A program made the position numbers and the translations under genes. The notes under the pieces were generated by a model. It saw only the letters and a program-made list of their open reading frames with translations, was not told the DNA's origin and made no database searches. Shown here piece by piece: positions 40,582 through 40,585 of a stretch of 40,585 bases of DNA (its first letter is position 1; every line of letters begins with the position of its first letter). The DNA comes from Deltaproteobacteria bacterium (lineage in GTDB: Bacteria; Desulfobacterota; Desulfobacteria; Desulfobacterales; JAFDCJ01), in NCBI GenBank assembly GCA_019312835.1, contig JAFDCJ010000299.1, positions 1-40,585 of the forward strand, written 5' to 3'.

Positions 40582-40585
40582 ATGA
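40582..40585 (+). CDS. Start of a further gene cut by the window edge
   Basis: An ATG at 40582 is preceded by AAGGAG at 40569-40574 with seven bases between, a strong translation start. Only the first codon is in the window, so the product cannot be named. Its position after the hydroxypyruvate isomerase gene suggests a tartronate semialdehyde reductase or related enzyme, by context only. Confidence 0.55.

Overview
The window looks like a chromosomal segment of an anaerobic, probably sulfate-reducing member of the Desulfobacterota. The basis is gene content: a BamB-like tungsten aldehyde oxidoreductase family protein with its ferredoxin, FdhD, an ETF pair beside a membrane-bound HdrD-like Fe-S oxidoreductase, and MttB-family methyltransferases without pyrrolysine. 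This is a judgement from recognised families, not from a marker gene or a search. No rRNA, tRNA, CRISPR array, transposase or phage gene was seen.

Layout. (1) 1-3.7 kb, minus strand: a three-cluster ferredoxin and a BamB-like AOR-family enzyme, with a striking array of four 8-bp sites phased at 11 bp upstream, then fdhD. (2) 4.0-8.4 kb, minus: a complete polyamine-type ABC importer (binding protein, ATPase, two permeases). (3) 8.9-11.2 kb, plus: two HAD phosphatases and a PilZ protein. (4) 11.2-14.3 kb, minus: a 1027-residue fusion of a kinase-like (APH) domain, an M23 peptidase domain and a class III PLP enzyme. (5) 14.5-17.1 kb, plus: an exported HAD phosphatase and an exported type I sulfatase. 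(6) 17.2-39.2 kb, minus: a long co-directional catabolic block. In transcription order it holds a GntR/HutC regulator, transaldolase, two alanine dehydrogenases, a HisC-like aminotransferase, EtfB, EtfA, an ETF:menaquinone-type oxidoreductase, a dimethylglycine/sarcosine dehydrogenase-like flavoprotein, an MttB homologue, an APH kinase, a second MttB homologue, a second dimethylglycine dehydrogenase-like flavoprotein and transketolase. (7) 39.6 kb to the end, plus: a hydroxypyruvate isomerase homologue divergent from the regulator, and the start codon of one more gene.

How it may work together (inference). The importer brings in a quaternary or methylated amine. MttB homologues and the two folate-type flavoproteins strip methyl groups. 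Electrons pass through ETF to the membrane oxidoreductase and menaquinone. The resulting amino acids feed the aminotransferase, alanine dehydrogenases and hydroxypyruvate isomerase, with transketolase and transaldolase handling sugar phosphates. The kinase and the kinase/phospho-lyase fusion hint at an additional phosphorylated amino-alcohol branch.

The most unusual non-coding signal is a recurrent class of intergenic inverted repeats. Their arms are built from short, locus-specific repeated words (TCCGAAAT, AAACACCAAA, ACACGAAA, GGAGTATTGGAG and others). Several begin inside the stop codon of the neighbouring gene. In one case an arm lies inside the end of a coding sequence. More conventional REP-like elements are also present near 5.86, 8.65 and 26.15 kb.
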